This document shows, piece by piece, positions 18,185 through 27,027 of a stretch of DNA of 64,000 nucleotides. Each line of letters starts with the position of its first letter. Within the stretch, counting starts at the first letter, position 1. The notes beneath the pieces are model-generated. The model was not told where the DNA came from. It worked only from the letters and a program-made list of their open reading frames with translations, and searched no databases. Position numbers and translations under genes: made by a program. The DNA comes from an uncultured Sphingomonadales bacterium (lineage in GTDB: Bacteria; Pseudomonadota; Alphaproteobacteria; Sphingomonadales; Sphingomonadaceae). The stretch is taken from positions 124,001-188,000 of the forward strand of contig CAIJLZ010000004.1 in NCBI GenBank assembly GCA_903821605.1, read 5' to 3'.

Positions 18185-18211
18185 GGCCGGGGGCAAGAAC
18201 AACCCCCGGCC
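18185..18211 (-). terminator. Rho-independent terminator of the small lipoprotein gene
   Basis: A perfect nine-base stem, GGCCGGGGG at 18185-18193 and CCCCCGGCC at 18203-18211, with a nine-base loop. Read on the minus strand it is followed by CCTTATTCT, a modest T-run. It lies just downstream of the gene ending at 18219. Confidence 0.65.
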
Positions 18212-18218
18212 CAACGCA

Positions 18219-18524
18219 TCACATTTTCTCGGCCGTGTCCTTGGCAGTGTCCTTGGCCTGATCGCCTGCCTTGTCCAGTGACGTGGCCGTGGCATCCTTG
18301 ACGGCCTCGCCCATGGCGGCAGCCGCCTCACCCGCTTCGTCAGCCACATTGCCCATCTTATCGGCGGCAGCGGCGGCGGCATCCATGGTGGCTTCACCGG
18401 CATTGGCGACATCCGCCGCCGCCGCATCAGCGGCTTCCGAGCCTTCCTGTTGCGTTTTCTGGCCACAGGCGGCGACGCCAAGGGCCGCAGCGAACACAAG
18501 CGACAACGCGATCGACTTCTTCAT
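18219..18524 (-). CDS. Small alanine-rich lipoprotein
   Basis: A 101-residue protein with an N-terminal signal and lipobox (LGVAACGQK), followed by an Ala/Asp/Glu/Lys-rich region that should form a long helix or coiled coil (for example AAAAADKMGNVADEAGEAAA and KAGDQAKDTAKDTAEKM). It resembles small entericidin-like or stress-linked lipoproteins found near genes for envelope functions, but no family is certain. It has its own downstream terminator and sits between the SCO operon and mlaA on the same strand. Confidence 0.75.
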   Translation of the reverse strand: MKKSIALSLVFAAALGVAACGQKTQQEGSEAADAAAADVANAGEATMDAAAAAADKMGNVADEAGEAAAAMGEAVKDATATSLDKAGDQAKDTAKDTAEKM

Positions 18525-18679
18525 GGGCTTACCCTCCTGATCGGTAGATGATGGTCAAGCCGGTCGCATCCGCGCACCGGCAACCGCCCGTGACATCCGG
18601 GCGACCCATGGGTAACCCGGGCGATGCGCACGCGCAACCACCAAAATCAGCGGAAATCCAGCGCTTTTACGGCCCTAAA

Positions 18680-19540
18680 TCAGGGCTTGGGGCTGGCATC
18701 CGATGACGGTGGCAGGGCATTATCTGGCTGGGGCGTCTCACTATTGTCGGGCAGCGGCGTGGTCGTCGCCGCATCGCTTTCGGCGGCATCAAGCGCCCGG
18801 TCCAGATCGACATCGCTGCCATTGCCGGTCGCGTCCGTCGCCGCACCATCTTCGTCGCGATTCTCGATCAAGGCCAGACGCCGCTGGCCTGCCGCCGAGC
18901 GCGCCATCGCATAGGAATCCGCGCTGGCCCCCAGCGCGCCGTCCGCCCCCGAATCGATCAAGCGATTGCGGATGTCGATCACTTCCAGCCCGGTAATGCC
19001 CAGCTTCACGCCCGAAGACAGATCGGATTGGCGCACCGCCACCCGCCACGGATCGGCGAGAAAGCCAACCCCGGTGCCGGTCGCATCGCGGAAATTGGAT
19101 GGGCCTAAAAATGGCAGTACGAGATAAGGCCCCGACTTCACCCCCCATTTCGCGAGCGTCTGGCCGAAATCCTCGGGCGCAGGCTTGATCCCCATGCCGG
19201 TCGCATGATCGGCAAGGCCGCCGACGCCCAACGTGCTATTGACCGCAAACCGCGCGATTGACTGCCCGGCGCGCTTGGGCTGGCCCTGCAATAGCGCGTT
19301 GATCGCGGAAAAAGGTTCAGACAGATTGTCGAAGATCCGGCTTAACCCCCGCCGCGCCGGACGCGGGGTCACGCCGCGATAGGCCTTGGTCACCGGCCTG
19401 ACGACAATCTTGTCGGCATTGTCATTAAACGCCCACACGCCGCGGTTGAAACCGCCCAACGGATCACCGGCTTCGCGGTCGGCACTGGTGGCACAACCGG
19501 TGAGCGACAGCATGAACGCGACAAGCAGAACAGGTTTCAC
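18680..19540 (-). CDS. mlaA: MlaA family outer-membrane lipoprotein (VacJ)
   Basis: Lipoprotein that removes mislocalised phospholipids from the outer leaflet of the outer membrane, passing them to the Mla transport system. The 286-residue protein begins at a GTG (19540) with AGGGAAA seven bases upstream, giving the compact signal MKPVLLVAFMLSLTGC. The VacJ domain follows: DPLGGFNRGVWAFND, RRGLSRIFDNLSEPFSAIN, ARFAVNSTLGVGGLAD and GPYLVLPFLGPSNFRD. The last 60 residues are an acidic, Pro-rich tail not shared with E. coli MlaA. No other mla gene lies here. It is divergent from the ArsR-type regulator. Confidence 0.92.
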   Translation of the reverse strand: MKPVLLVAFMLSLTGCATSADREAGDPLGGFNRGVWAFNDNADKIVVRPVTKAYRGVTPRPARRGLSRIFDNLSEPFSAINALLQGQPKRAGQSIARFAVNSTLGVGGLADHATGMGIKPAPEDFGQTLAKWGVKSGPYLVLPFLGPSNFRDATGTGVGFLADPWRVAVRQSDLSSGVKLGITGLEVIDIRNRLIDSGADGALGASADSYAMARSAAGQRRLALIENRDEDGAATDATGNGSDVDLDRALDAAESDAATTTPLPDNSETPQPDNALPPSSDASPKP

Positions 19541-19615
19541 GGCATGTTTCCCTAACAACATCAGGTAAAAAGCGGACCGCCACATAGGCACAGCACTGGC
19601 CTTGGCGCAACTCGG

Positions 19616-19645
19616 TTGACTGGACATAAAGAATTCTTTATGTCC
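19616..19645 (+). promoter_or_regulatory. Promoter and perfect 24-bp palindromic operator of the methionine operon
   Basis: GGACATAAAGAA and its exact reverse complement occupy 19622-19645 with no spacer. A TTGACT -35 element abuts the left end at 19616-19621 and TATGTC, 17 bases later, fits a -10 element inside the right arm. Bound repressor would block RNA polymerase. The start codon is only eight bases beyond, so the transcript is probably leaderless or nearly so. The likely ligand is the ArsR-type protein encoded directly downstream. Confidence 0.8.
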
Positions 19646-19652
19646 TTATATC

Positions 19653-20615
19653 ATGTCAAACACGCTGGATGTTTTCCGGGCCTTGGCCGATCCGACGCGC
19701 TTGCGCGTCATCAACCTGTTGCGCGAAATGGAACTGTCGGTGGGCGAACTCGCTCAAGTGCTGGGACAGAGTCAGCCACGGGTGTCGCGCCATGTCAAGA
19801 TTCTCGCCGATGCCGGGCTGGCCGAACGCCATAAGGAAGGCAGTTGGGTGTTTCTGGGATTGGGGCCGGATGACCGGGTCGCCCCGATCCTCGCCGCGAT
19901 TGACGCGTTGGAGGCGGAAAGTGGCCCGGACCATTGGCTGATCGCCGATGCCGCCCGGTTGGCAGCGGTGCGCGCCGATCGGGCGGCTGCGGCCGAACGC
20001 TGGTTTGCCGATAATGCCGAACAATGGGATGCGCTCCGGTCGCTCCACATTGCCGATGCCGAAGTCGAGGCCGCGCTGGATCAGTTGCTCGGCAAGGATC
20101 AATTGGGGCGGCTGGTCGATCTTGGCACCGGCACGGGCCGGATGCTGGCCCTGTTTGGCGACCGCGCGAGCAGTGCTATCGGCCTTGATCGCAGCCCGGA
20201 AATGCTGCGCCTCGCCCGCGCCAAGCTGGCCGAGGCCGGGCTGGAAAAAGTCGAACTACGACAAGGCGATATTGGCTCTTTGCCATTGGGCGACGGCCAG
20301 GCCGACACCATCATCCTGCATCAGGTGCTGCATTATGCCCATCATCCGGCGGCCGTCATTGCCGAGGCCGCGCGCGTGCTCGACGATCATGGCCGGTTGA
20401 TCCTGATCGATTTCGCGCCGCATCATCTGGAAGAGTTGCGCACCGCCCATGCCCATGTCCGGCTCGGCTTTGGCGATGACCAGATTTCGGGGTGGATGGC
20501 CGCATCCGGGCTTGACTGCGAGGCGATAGCAGCGCTTGAGGGCCGCGAACTGACTGTGAAAATCTGGCAGGGCACCAAGCGCCCCGCCGCCAAGGTAACA
20601 AGGATATCCGCATGA
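19653..20615 (+). CDS. ArsR-type regulator fused to a SAM-dependent methyltransferase domain
   Basis: A 320-residue fusion. Residues 1-90 are an ArsR winged helix (FRALADPTRLRVINLLREME, QSQPRVSRHVKILADAGLAE); no metal-binding cysteines are present. Residues 140-290 form a class I methyltransferase fold with VDLGTGTG (155-162) and acidic GLDRSPEM. It precedes metF and metH and overlaps metF by four bases, so it is most simply an autoregulated sensor of SAM or S-adenosylhomocysteine controlling methionine synthesis, comparable to SahR-type regulators. Whether the C-domain is an enzyme or only a ligand sensor is open. A perfect palindrome lies directly upstream. No ribosome-binding site precedes the ATG. 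Confidence 0.88.
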   Translation: MSNTLDVFRALADPTRLRVINLLREMELSVGELAQVLGQSQPRVSRHVKILADAGLAERHKEGSWVFLGLGPDDRVAPILAAIDALEAESGPDHWLIADAARLAAVRADRAAAAERWFADNAEQWDALRSLHIADAEVEAALDQLLGKDQLGRLVDLGTGTGRMLALFGDRASSAIGLDRSPEMLRLARAKLAEAGLEKVELRQGDIGSLPLGDGQADTIILHQVLHYAHHPAAVIAEAARVLDDHGRLILIDFAPHHLEELRTAHAHVRLGFGDDQISGWMAASGLDCEAIAALEGRELTVKIWQGTKRPAAKVTRISA

Positions 20616-21529
20616 CCAGCCCGGCGCCGACCTCCGGCCCGCTGTTCGCCGATCTTGCTGGCGACGCCGAAATCAGCTTCGAATTCTTCCCGCCTAAAAC
20701 GCCGAAGATGGAAGAGCAACTGTGGGAGACGTTCAAGACGCTAGAGCCGCTTGGCCCGCGTTTTGTCTCGGTCACTTATGGCGCGGGCGGGTCGACGCGC
20801 GAACGCACCCATGCCACCGTCGCCCGCATCGCGCGGGAAAGCAGCGTCCCGGCTGCCGCGCATCTGACCTGCGTCGATGCCAGCAAGCACGAAATCGCCG
20901 AAGTCGCGCGCGCCTATTGGGAAGCGGGCGTGCGCCATATCGTCGCGCTGCGCGGTGATCCGCCGGTGATGGGCAGCGCGTTCGTGCCGCATCCGCAGGG
21001 CTATGCCAATGCCGCCGAGCTGGTTGCGGGCCTGCGCGCTATTGCGCCGTTCGAAATTTCGGTCGCCGCCTATCCGGAAACCCATCCGGAAGCGCGCAGC
21101 CCCGAAGCCGATATCGCCAATTTGAAGGCCAAGATCGACGCCGGGGCAACCCGGGCGATCACGCAGTTCTTCTTTTCGCCCGAAGCCTTTTTCCGCTTTC
21201 AGGACAAATGCGCGGCGGCCGGCATCACCGCCGAAATCGTGCCCGGTATCTTGCCGGTGTCCAACGTGGCGCAGGCCCGCAAGTTCGCGGCGCAGTGCGG
21301 CGCGGAAATCCCCGCTTGGATGGATCGGCTGTTCGAAGGGCTGGATGATCTGCCCGGCGCGCGCCAGCTTGTCGCTGCGACGCTGGCCGCCGAAATGTGC
21401 CGCAACCTCTATGCGGGTGGCGTGCGCCAATTTCATTTCTACACCCTCAACCGGGCCGAGCTGTCCTATGCGATCTGCCACCTGCTCGGCATTCGGGCCG
21501 CATCGCAACCGCAGGAGAAGACCGCATGA
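20612..21529 (+). CDS. metF: Methylenetetrahydrofolate reductase
   Basis: FAD enzyme that reduces 5,10-methylene-THF to 5-methyl-THF, the methyl donor for MetH. The 305-residue TIM-barrel protein has SFEFFPPKTPKMEEQLW at the start, VSVTYGAGGSTRERT, HIVALRGDPP, and FFFSPEAFFRF with the family His/Tyr positions, ending with GVRQFHFYTLNRAELSYA. It overlaps the ArsR-methyltransferase gene by four bases and metH by four bases, so the operon is tightly coupled. Confidence 0.96.
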   Translation: MTSPAPTSGPLFADLAGDAEISFEFFPPKTPKMEEQLWETFKTLEPLGPRFVSVTYGAGGSTRERTHATVARIARESSVPAAAHLTCVDASKHEIAEVARAYWEAGVRHIVALRGDPPVMGSAFVPHPQGYANAAELVAGLRAIAPFEISVAAYPETHPEARSPEADIANLKAKIDAGATRAITQFFFSPEAFFRFQDKCAAAGITAEIVPGILPVSNVAQARKFAAQCGAEIPAWMDRLFEGLDDLPGARQLVAATLAAEMCRNLYAGGVRQFHFYTLNRAELSYAICHLLGIRAASQPQEKTA

Positions 21530-22575
21530 CCAGCGCACGCGAACGACTGATGGCCGAAGCCGCCCAGCGCGTGCTGATGACCGACGGCGCATGGGGCACC
21601 CAGATTCAGGGCTTCAAGTTGCAAGAGGCCGATTATGCGGGCGACCTTGGCCTGACGCATGAGCAAAAGGGCAATAACGACATATTGATCCTGACCCGCC
21701 CGGATGTGATCGAGAAGATCACCCGCGCCTATCTTGATGCCGGGTCGGATATCATTTCGACCAATACCTTCTCCTCCACCCGCATCAGCCAAGCCGATTA
21801 TGGGGCAGAGGCGCTGGTGCATCGCCTGAACGTCGAATCGGCGCAGCTCGCCCGCCGCATCGCCGATGAATATGCAGCGAAGGATGGCCGTCCGCGCTTC
21901 GTTTCCGGCTGTGTCGGCCCGACCAACAAGACGCTGTCGCTGTCGCCCGATGTCAACGATCCGGGCTATCGCGAGATCGACTTCGACACGCTGAAACAGG
22001 TCTATCGTGAACAGGTCGATGGGCTGGTCGAAGGCGGGGTCGATTTCATCCTGATCGAAACCGTGTTCGATACGCTCAACGCCAAGGCCGGGATCATGGC
22101 CGTGCTTGATGCGCAGGACGCGCTGGGCCGTGAAATTCCGATCATGTTGTCGATGACCCTGACTGATTTGTCGGGTCGCAACCTGTCTGGCCATACGGTC
22201 GAGGCCTTCTGGTATGCGGTACGCCATGCCAAGCCGGTGACCATCGGGCTCAATTGCTCGTTCGGGGCGGAGCAGCTGCGCCCGCATGTGCGCGTGCTAT
22301 CCGACCTCGCCGATACGCTGATCATGGTCTATCCCAATGCGGGCCTGCCCAATGACCTTGGCGAATATGACGAACTGCCGGCCCAGACGGCGGCGTTCGT
22401 GCGCGAATGGGCGGATCATGGTCAGGTCAATGTGTTGGGCGGTTGCTGCGGCTCCTCGCCTGCCCATATCGCCGCGATTGCCCGCGCCGTGCAGGGCATT
22501 GCCCCGCGTCCCATCCCCCATCCGCCGGTCAAGACCCGGCTGGCCGGGCTGGAACCGATGATCGTCGCCGCATAA
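21526..22575 (+). CDS. metH: MetH N-terminal part: homocysteine S-methyltransferase domain
   Basis: A 349-residue stand-alone homocysteine-binding domain corresponding to the first module of cobalamin-dependent methionine synthase. It has DGAWGTQIQ near the start, the first zinc ligand in GLNCSFGAEQLRPHV (Cys near 244), and the CC pair in GGCCGSSPAHI near residue 307. The remaining MetH modules are in the next gene, 43 bases downstream. In E. coli these are one polypeptide of about 1,227 residues; the two-gene form is usual in sphingomonads and related alphaproteobacteria. The start ATG at 21526 overlaps the metF stop. Confidence 0.95.
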   Translation: MTSARERLMAEAAQRVLMTDGAWGTQIQGFKLQEADYAGDLGLTHEQKGNNDILILTRPDVIEKITRAYLDAGSDIISTNTFSSTRISQADYGAEALVHRLNVESAQLARRIADEYAAKDGRPRFVSGCVGPTNKTLSLSPDVNDPGYREIDFDTLKQVYREQVDGLVEGGVDFILIETVFDTLNAKAGIMAVLDAQDALGREIPIMLSMTLTDLSGRNLSGHTVEAFWYAVRHAKPVTIGLNCSFGAEQLRPHVRVLSDLADTLIMVYPNAGLPNDLGEYDELPAQTAAFVREWADHGQVNVLGGCCGSSPAHIAAIARAVQGIAPRPIPHPPVKTRLAGLEPMIVAA

Positions 22576-22618
22576 TCGACCGCACTCCCCCCTCCCGCCT
22601 GTGGCAGGGTAAAAAAGA

Positions 22619-25234
22619 ATGACCATGACCCAGAACGCATCCTCTTCCGCCTCCTTCGTCAATATTGGCGAACGCACCAATGTCACCGGCTCGGCCGCGT
22701 TCAAGAAGCTGATCATGGCTGGCGACTATGCCAAGGCGGTCGAGGTTGCGCGCCAGCAGGTCGAAAACGGCGCGCAGATCGTCGACGTTAACATGGATGA
22801 GGGGCTGCTCGACGCCGAAGCGGCGATGACCATCTTTTTGAAGCTGATCGCGGCTGAACCCGATATCGCCCGCGTCCCGGTGATGATCGATAGCTCCAAG
22901 TGGAGCGTGATCGAAGCGGGGCTGAAATGCGTGTCCGGCAAGCCGATCGTCAACTCGATCAGCATGAAGGAGGGCGAGGCCCAGTTCCTTGAACATGCGC
23001 GCAAGTGCATGGCCTATGGTGCGGCGGTCGTCGTGATGGCGTTCGATGAGGTCGGTCAGGCCGACACTAAAGACCGCAAGATCGCGATTTGCGAACGCGC
23101 CTATAAGCTGCTCACCGGCATTGGCTTCCCGCCGGAGGATATCATCTTCGATCCAAATGTGTTCGCCGTCGCGACCGGGATTGAGGAGCATAATAACTAC
23201 GCCGTCGATTTCATCGAGGCGACCCGCGAGATCAAGGCGCGCTGCCCGCATGTCCATATTTCGGGCGGGCTATCGAACCTCAGCTTTTCGTTCCGGGGCA
23301 ATGAGCCGGTGCGCCGTGCGATGCACTCCGTCTTTCTTTTCCATGCGATCCCGGCGGGCATGGACATGGCCATCGTCAACGCGGGCCAGCTCGATATCTA
23401 TGACACGATCGACCCGGAACTGCGCGATGCCTGCGAGGATGTGATCCTCAACCGCACGCCAGAGGCGACCGAAACGCTGATCACCATCGCCGAACGGTTC
23501 AAGGGCACGGATGCCGTGGCCGAAAAGGCGGCCGAAGAATGGCGTAGCTGGGACGTCCGGCGTCGGCTTGAACATGCACTGGTCAAGGGCATCGACGCCT
23601 ATATCGTCGAGGATACCGAAGAGGCGCGTCAGCAGGCTTCCCGCCCGATTGAGGTGATCGAAGGGCCGTTGATGGACGGCATGAACGTCGTTGGCGATCT
23701 GTTCGGTTCGGGCAAGATGTTCCTGCCGCAGGTGGTGAAATCCGCCCGCGTGATGAAGAAGGCTGTCGCCCATCTCATCCCCTATATCGAAGCCTCGAAG
23801 GAACCGGGCGCCAAGGCCAAGGGCCGCATCATCATGGCAACCGTCAAGGGCGACGTGCATGACATCGGCAAGAACATCGTCGGCGTCGTGCTCCAGTGCA
23901 ATGGCTATGAAGTGATCGACTTGGGCGTCATGGTGCCGTGGCCGACGATCCTGCAAGCGGCCAAGGACAATGACGCCGATATCATCGGCCTGTCCGGTCT
24001 GATCACGCCCTCGCTCGACGAGATGGTGACGGTGGCCGAGGAAATGCAGCGCGCCGGGTTCACGATCCCGCTGATGATCGGTGGCGCAACGACCTCCAAG
24101 GTCCACACCGCGCTGCGTATCGACAAGGCCTATGACGGCCCGGTCATCCATGTGCTTGACGCCAGCCGCGCCGTTGGCGTTGCCTCGACCCTGTTGTCCG
24201 ACACCCAGGCCGATGGGTTCATCAAGGCAACGGCGGACGAATATCAGCACATCCGCGAGGTGCGCGAGGGTAAGGAAGCCAATGCCCTGCTGCCGCTGGA
24301 AGATGCGCGGTTAAAGGCTTTCCCGGCGGATATGGCCCATATCGCCCCGCCGCCCGAACAGCCGGGCATCCATGTGTTCCCTGACTGGAGTTTGGCCGAC
24401 CTGCGTGCATGCATCGACTGGACCCCGTTCTTCCGGGCATGGGAATTGGCGGGCAATTATCCCGCGATCCTTGATGATCCGATTGTGGGTGAAACATCGC
24501 GTCATCTGTTCGCCGATGCGCAGAAGATGCTTGATCAGATCATTGCCGAAAAATGGCTGACCGCCAAGGGCGTGGTCGGGCTGTGGCCGTGCCGGCGCGA
24601 CGGAGACGATGTAATCGTCCACCTGCCCGAACAAGAACAGCATGTCCGTCTCACCTTCTTGCGTCAGCAGATCCGCAAGAGCCGCGACCGCGCGAATATG
24701 TGCTTGGCCGATTTCATCAGCCATGATGGCGATTGGATCGGCGGCTTTGCGGTCGGCATCCATGGCATTGATCCGCATATCGCGCGCTTCAAGGCCGGGC
24801 TGGACGATTATTCCGACATTCTGCTGAAGGCATTGGCCGACCGTTTTGCCGAGGCCTTTGCCGAACGGCTGCACCAGCATGTGCGCACCACGCTGTGGGG
24901 CTATGCCCCGGGCGAGCAACTGACCAATGAAGCGCTGATCCACGAGGATTATCGCGGCATCCGTCCGGCGCCCGGCTATCCGGCCTGCCCGGATCACAGC
25001 CTGAAGCCGATCCTGTTCGAGCTGTTGGGCGCGACCGCGGCAACCGGCATCACGCTGACCGAAAGTTTCGCGATGCTGCCGACCGCGGCAGTTTCCGGTT
25101 TCTATTTCGGGCATCAACAGGCGGAATATTTCGGTGTCGCCCGCATTGGCCCGGATCAGGTGGCGGATTATGCCGCACGCCGGGGTGTGTCGATCGAACA
25201 GGCCGAACGCTGGCTGCGTCCCAATCTCGACTGA
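22619..25234 (+). CDS. metH: MetH C-terminal part: pterin-, cobalamin- and SAM-binding modules
   Basis: An 871-residue protein with the last three MetH modules. The pterin-binding barrel (about 10-280) begins [19 protein letters not shown]. The cap and cobalamin domain follows, with [20 protein letters not shown] near residue 411, where the His is the lower axial cobalt ligand, and [14 protein letters not shown]. The reactivation domain (about 580-871) includes [15 protein letters not shown] and [20 protein letters not shown]. It transfers the methyl group from 5-methyl-THF to homocysteine together with the preceding gene product. Two ATGs (22619, 22625) are possible starts. ssrA follows about 25 bases downstream. 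Confidence 0.96.
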   Translation: MTMTQNASSSASFVNIGERTNVTGSAAFKKLIMAGDYAKAVEVARQQVENGAQIVDVNMDEGLLDAEAAMTIFLKLIAAEPDIARVPVMIDSSKWSVIEAGLKCVSGKPIVNSISMKEGEAQFLEHARKCMAYGAAVVVMAFDEVGQADTKDRKIAICERAYKLLTGIGFPPEDIIFDPNVFAVATGIEEHNNYAVDFIEATREIKARCPHVHISGGLSNLSFSFRGNEPVRRAMHSVFLFHAIPAGMDMAIVNAGQLDIYDTIDPELRDACEDVILNRTPEATETLITIAERFKGTDAVAEKAAEEWRSWDVRRRLEHALVKGIDAYIVEDTEEARQQASRPIEVIEGPLMDGMNVVGDLFGSGKMFLPQVVKSARVMKKAVAHLIPYIEASKEPGAKAKGRIIMATVKGDVHDIGKNIVGVVLQCNGYEVIDLGVMVPWPTILQAAKDNDADIIGLSGLITPSLDEMVTVAEEMQRAGFTIPLMIGGATTSKVHTALRIDKAYDGPVIHVLDASRAVGVASTLLSDTQADGFIKATADEYQHIREVREGKEANALLPLEDARLKAFPADMAHIAPPPEQPGIHVFPDWSLADLRACIDWTPFFRAWELAGNYPAILDDPIVGETSRHLFADAQKMLDQIIAEKWLTAKGVVGLWPCRRDGDDVIVHLPEQEQHVRLTFLRQQIRKSRDRANMCLADFISHDGDWIGGFAVGIHGIDPHIARFKAGLDDYSDILLKALADRFAEAFAERLHQHVRTTLWGYAPGEQLTNEALIHEDYRGIRPAPGYPACPDHSLKPILFELLGATAATGITLTESFAMLPTAAVSGFYFGHQQAEYFGVARIGPDQVADYAARRGVSIEQAERWLRPNLD

Positions 25235-25259
25235 TGCTGTCGCACCGACCTTGATTGAT

Positions 25260-25640
25260 GGTGGTTCGCCACCTATATCGGGATCGCCGGGTTCGCCCGG
25301 ATATGGTGATAAATGATATTGTGCAATAGGCACAGCGGACCCGGGGGCGGTACCCGGCGGCTCCACCATCACCGGCCTTGGGGCGCACGCTTCAAGGCCG
25401 CTCATGATGGGGCCGAACTAGGATCGACGTGTGTTGAAAGACAATGTTTTTACCCGGCCTGAATGAGCCGTTAAACCGTTCAAAACTCATAAGTGCCAAC
25501 GATAACGAAGCACTTGCTCTGGCTGCGTAATTGAGGACCGCAAGGTCTGACATTACCCAAATAGAACGCGGTTTGGGCTGAACCGGGCAACAGAATCAGA
25601 TTCCAGCGGTTTGGGAGGCACCGGGCAACAGAAGCCTCCC
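25260..25640 (+). ncRNA. ssrA: tmRNA, circularly permuted two-piece form
   Basis: Rescues stalled ribosomes by trans-translation. The acceptor piece comes first and ends in CGGCTCCACCA (CCA at 25366-25368). An intervening segment (25369-25408) would be excised. The coding piece begins GGGGCCGAACTAGGATCGAC at 25409. GGGGCCG pairs with CGGCTCC to rebuild the seven-base acceptor stem with one G-U pair. The tag frame, 25495-25530, encodes ANDNEALALAA and a TAA stop. Pseudoknot-like sequence and a terminator hairpin follow. The 5' end of the acceptor piece is approximate; helix-forming CACCTATATC and GATATGGTG suggest it lies near 25260. Confidence 0.92.
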
Positions 25641-25649
25641 GCTTATTTT
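25613..25649 (+). terminator. ssrA: Terminator of ssrA
   Basis: GGGAGGC at 25613-25619 and GCCTCCC at 25634-25640 form a seven-base stem with a 14-base loop, followed by GCTTATTTT. This is a standard intrinsic terminator at the end of the coding piece of the tmRNA, though the hairpin could also be part of the mature RNA. Confidence 0.7.
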
Positions 25650-25750
25650 CCCCTGCCCTTCGCCTCGCTGCATTTTGCTTGGCTGCGTCATTGTCATTCC
25701 GGTGCAGGCCGGGGCGTGGGTCGCAGGTCGCGCTCCCCCTAAACGCCAAA

Positions 25751-25782
25751 GGCCCTCGCTCCGGGGGCAGGGAGCGAGGGCC
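25751..25782 (-). terminator. Hairpin downstream of lolA
   Basis: A perfect 12-base inverted repeat, GGCCCTCGCTCC and GGAGCGAGGGCC, with an eight-base loop. Read on the minus strand it is followed by TTTGGCGTTT. It lies about 150 bases beyond the lolA stop and is the best terminator candidate for that gene. Apart from this hairpin I see nothing in 25650-25929. Confidence 0.6.
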
Positions 25783-25929
25783 GCCATGACGTTCATCACG
25801 CAGGCACAATCGATCGAATTTGAAGGCCGGGGCAACAGGGGGGGAACCCGGGGCCGCGATCGACTGTATGAAGAGAATTTAGCGCGCCAATGCTGACCCC
25901 AAGATGAATGGTCGGCGTCCGTTTACCCC

Positions 25930-26568
25930 TTAATTCTTCTGTCTTGGGCGCGGGTCGCGCCAGGAGAACGCCTTGTCGGAAATTTGCATGCCGAATCGCT
26001 GATTCGCGAGCCTTACCGTCATCGGATTATTTTGGGCGTCGACCACATTCCAGCCCTGCAACATCAAGCCGGCTGGCGCCGAGGCCATGCGGCTGAAGGC
26101 CAAGGTGATCACCCCATATTCGGGATGCTTGGGATCGCGGGCCGATACCAGCACCAGATTCGGATCGGCACTCGGCACCGGTTTGGCAAATCGCGACATG
26201 TCCTTGTCCGGGTTGAGCAGCACCGACAACGGCGAATTGCCAATCGGCCAAGTCGATACCTGTTTCACGCTGTAATCGATCATGGTCAGCGCACGCCCAT
26301 CGCCGACGATCAGCAGCGTCGAGGGCTTGGCATATTCGAACCGCACCCGGCCCGGCCGCTTGAGGATCAACTGGCCGGTCACGCTCCGACCGCGCCGGTC
26401 GGTTTGGGTGAAATCAGCGGTCATGTTCCCGACTTCGCGCAGATGGCGCTGGACTTGGGCAAGGCTGGAACTGGCGGTGGGCGCAGGCTGGGCCAGCACC
26501 ACAGGTGTCGGCACAGCAAGTGCAAACGCGGCAGTCGCCACCACAAGGCGGGCAGTCTTCAGGGTCAT
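25930..26568 (-). CDS. lolA: Outer-membrane lipoprotein carrier protein LolA
   Basis: Periplasmic chaperone that carries lipoproteins released by LolCDE to the outer membrane. The 212-residue protein has a cleavable signal peptide (about 1-26, ending VVLAQPA), and the LolA fold with MTADFTQTDRRGRSVTGQLI, LKRPGRVRFEYAKPS and SVKQVSTWPIGNSPLSVLL. Basic residues near the C-terminus (RDPRPRQKN) follow. It stands alone between ssrA and gatC, divergent from gatC. Members of this alphaproteobacterial group are annotated as outer-membrane lipoprotein carriers, which fits the sequence. Confidence 0.88.
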   Translation of the reverse strand: MTLKTARLVVATAAFALAVPTPVVLAQPAPTASSSLAQVQRHLREVGNMTADFTQTDRRGRSVTGQLILKRPGRVRFEYAKPSTLLIVGDGRALTMIDYSVKQVSTWPIGNSPLSVLLNPDKDMSRFAKPVPSADPNLVLVSARDPKHPEYGVITLAFSRMASAPAGLMLQGWNVVDAQNNPMTVRLANQRFGMQISDKAFSWRDPRPRQKN

Positions 26569-26739
26569 TCTTGTCTCCGACTGGCGGGGTTGGAGCGGGC
26601 ATAGCCGATCCCTCGGCTGCCGTCATGTCCCGCTTAACCTGCCTGCCGCTTTATCTCCGCTGAACAAGCCTGCCTGCGCCCTTTCCTTCGCGGTCGATTC
26701 GCGATAGGGCCGCAGCAGCATCCTTTTGTTGGGAAAATT

Positions 26740-27027
26740 ATGTCAGTCGATCATGCTACCGTCCGCAAGATCGCCTCGCTCGCCCGCATTGCCGTCAGCG
26801 ATGCGGAAGTGGAGGCGATGGTGCCCGAACTCAACGCCATTCTCGGTTTCGTCGAACAATTGGGCGAAGTCGATACCTCATCTGTCCAGCCGATGACCGC
26901 CGTCATCCCGAACACGCTCCGCCTGCGCGAAGACGTGGTCAGCGACGGCAATATCCGCGATGCGGTGCTCGCCAATGCGCCCGCGCCGGAACATGGCTTC
27001 TTTGGCGTGCCGAAGGTGATCGAATAA
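26740..27027 (+). CDS. gatC: Glutamyl-/aspartyl-tRNA amidotransferase subunit C
   Basis: Small stabilising subunit of the GatCAB complex that converts Glu-tRNA-Gln and Asp-tRNA-Asn to the amidated forms. The 95-residue protein has the conserved [38 protein letters not shown] and the C-terminal [16 protein letters not shown]. Its TAA stop shares one base with the gatA ATG. gatB follows gatA directly, so the three subunits form one operon. Confidence 0.96.
   Translation: MSVDHATVRKIASLARIAVSDAEVEAMVPELNAILGFVEQLGEVDTSSVQPMTAVIPNTLRLREDVVSDGNIRDAVLANAPAPEHGFFGVPKVIE

Noticed and set aside
25397-25896. Short open frames in the metH-lolA gap
   Set aside because: The region is explained by the two-piece tmRNA and a terminator; these frames have no ribosome-binding sites or motifs.
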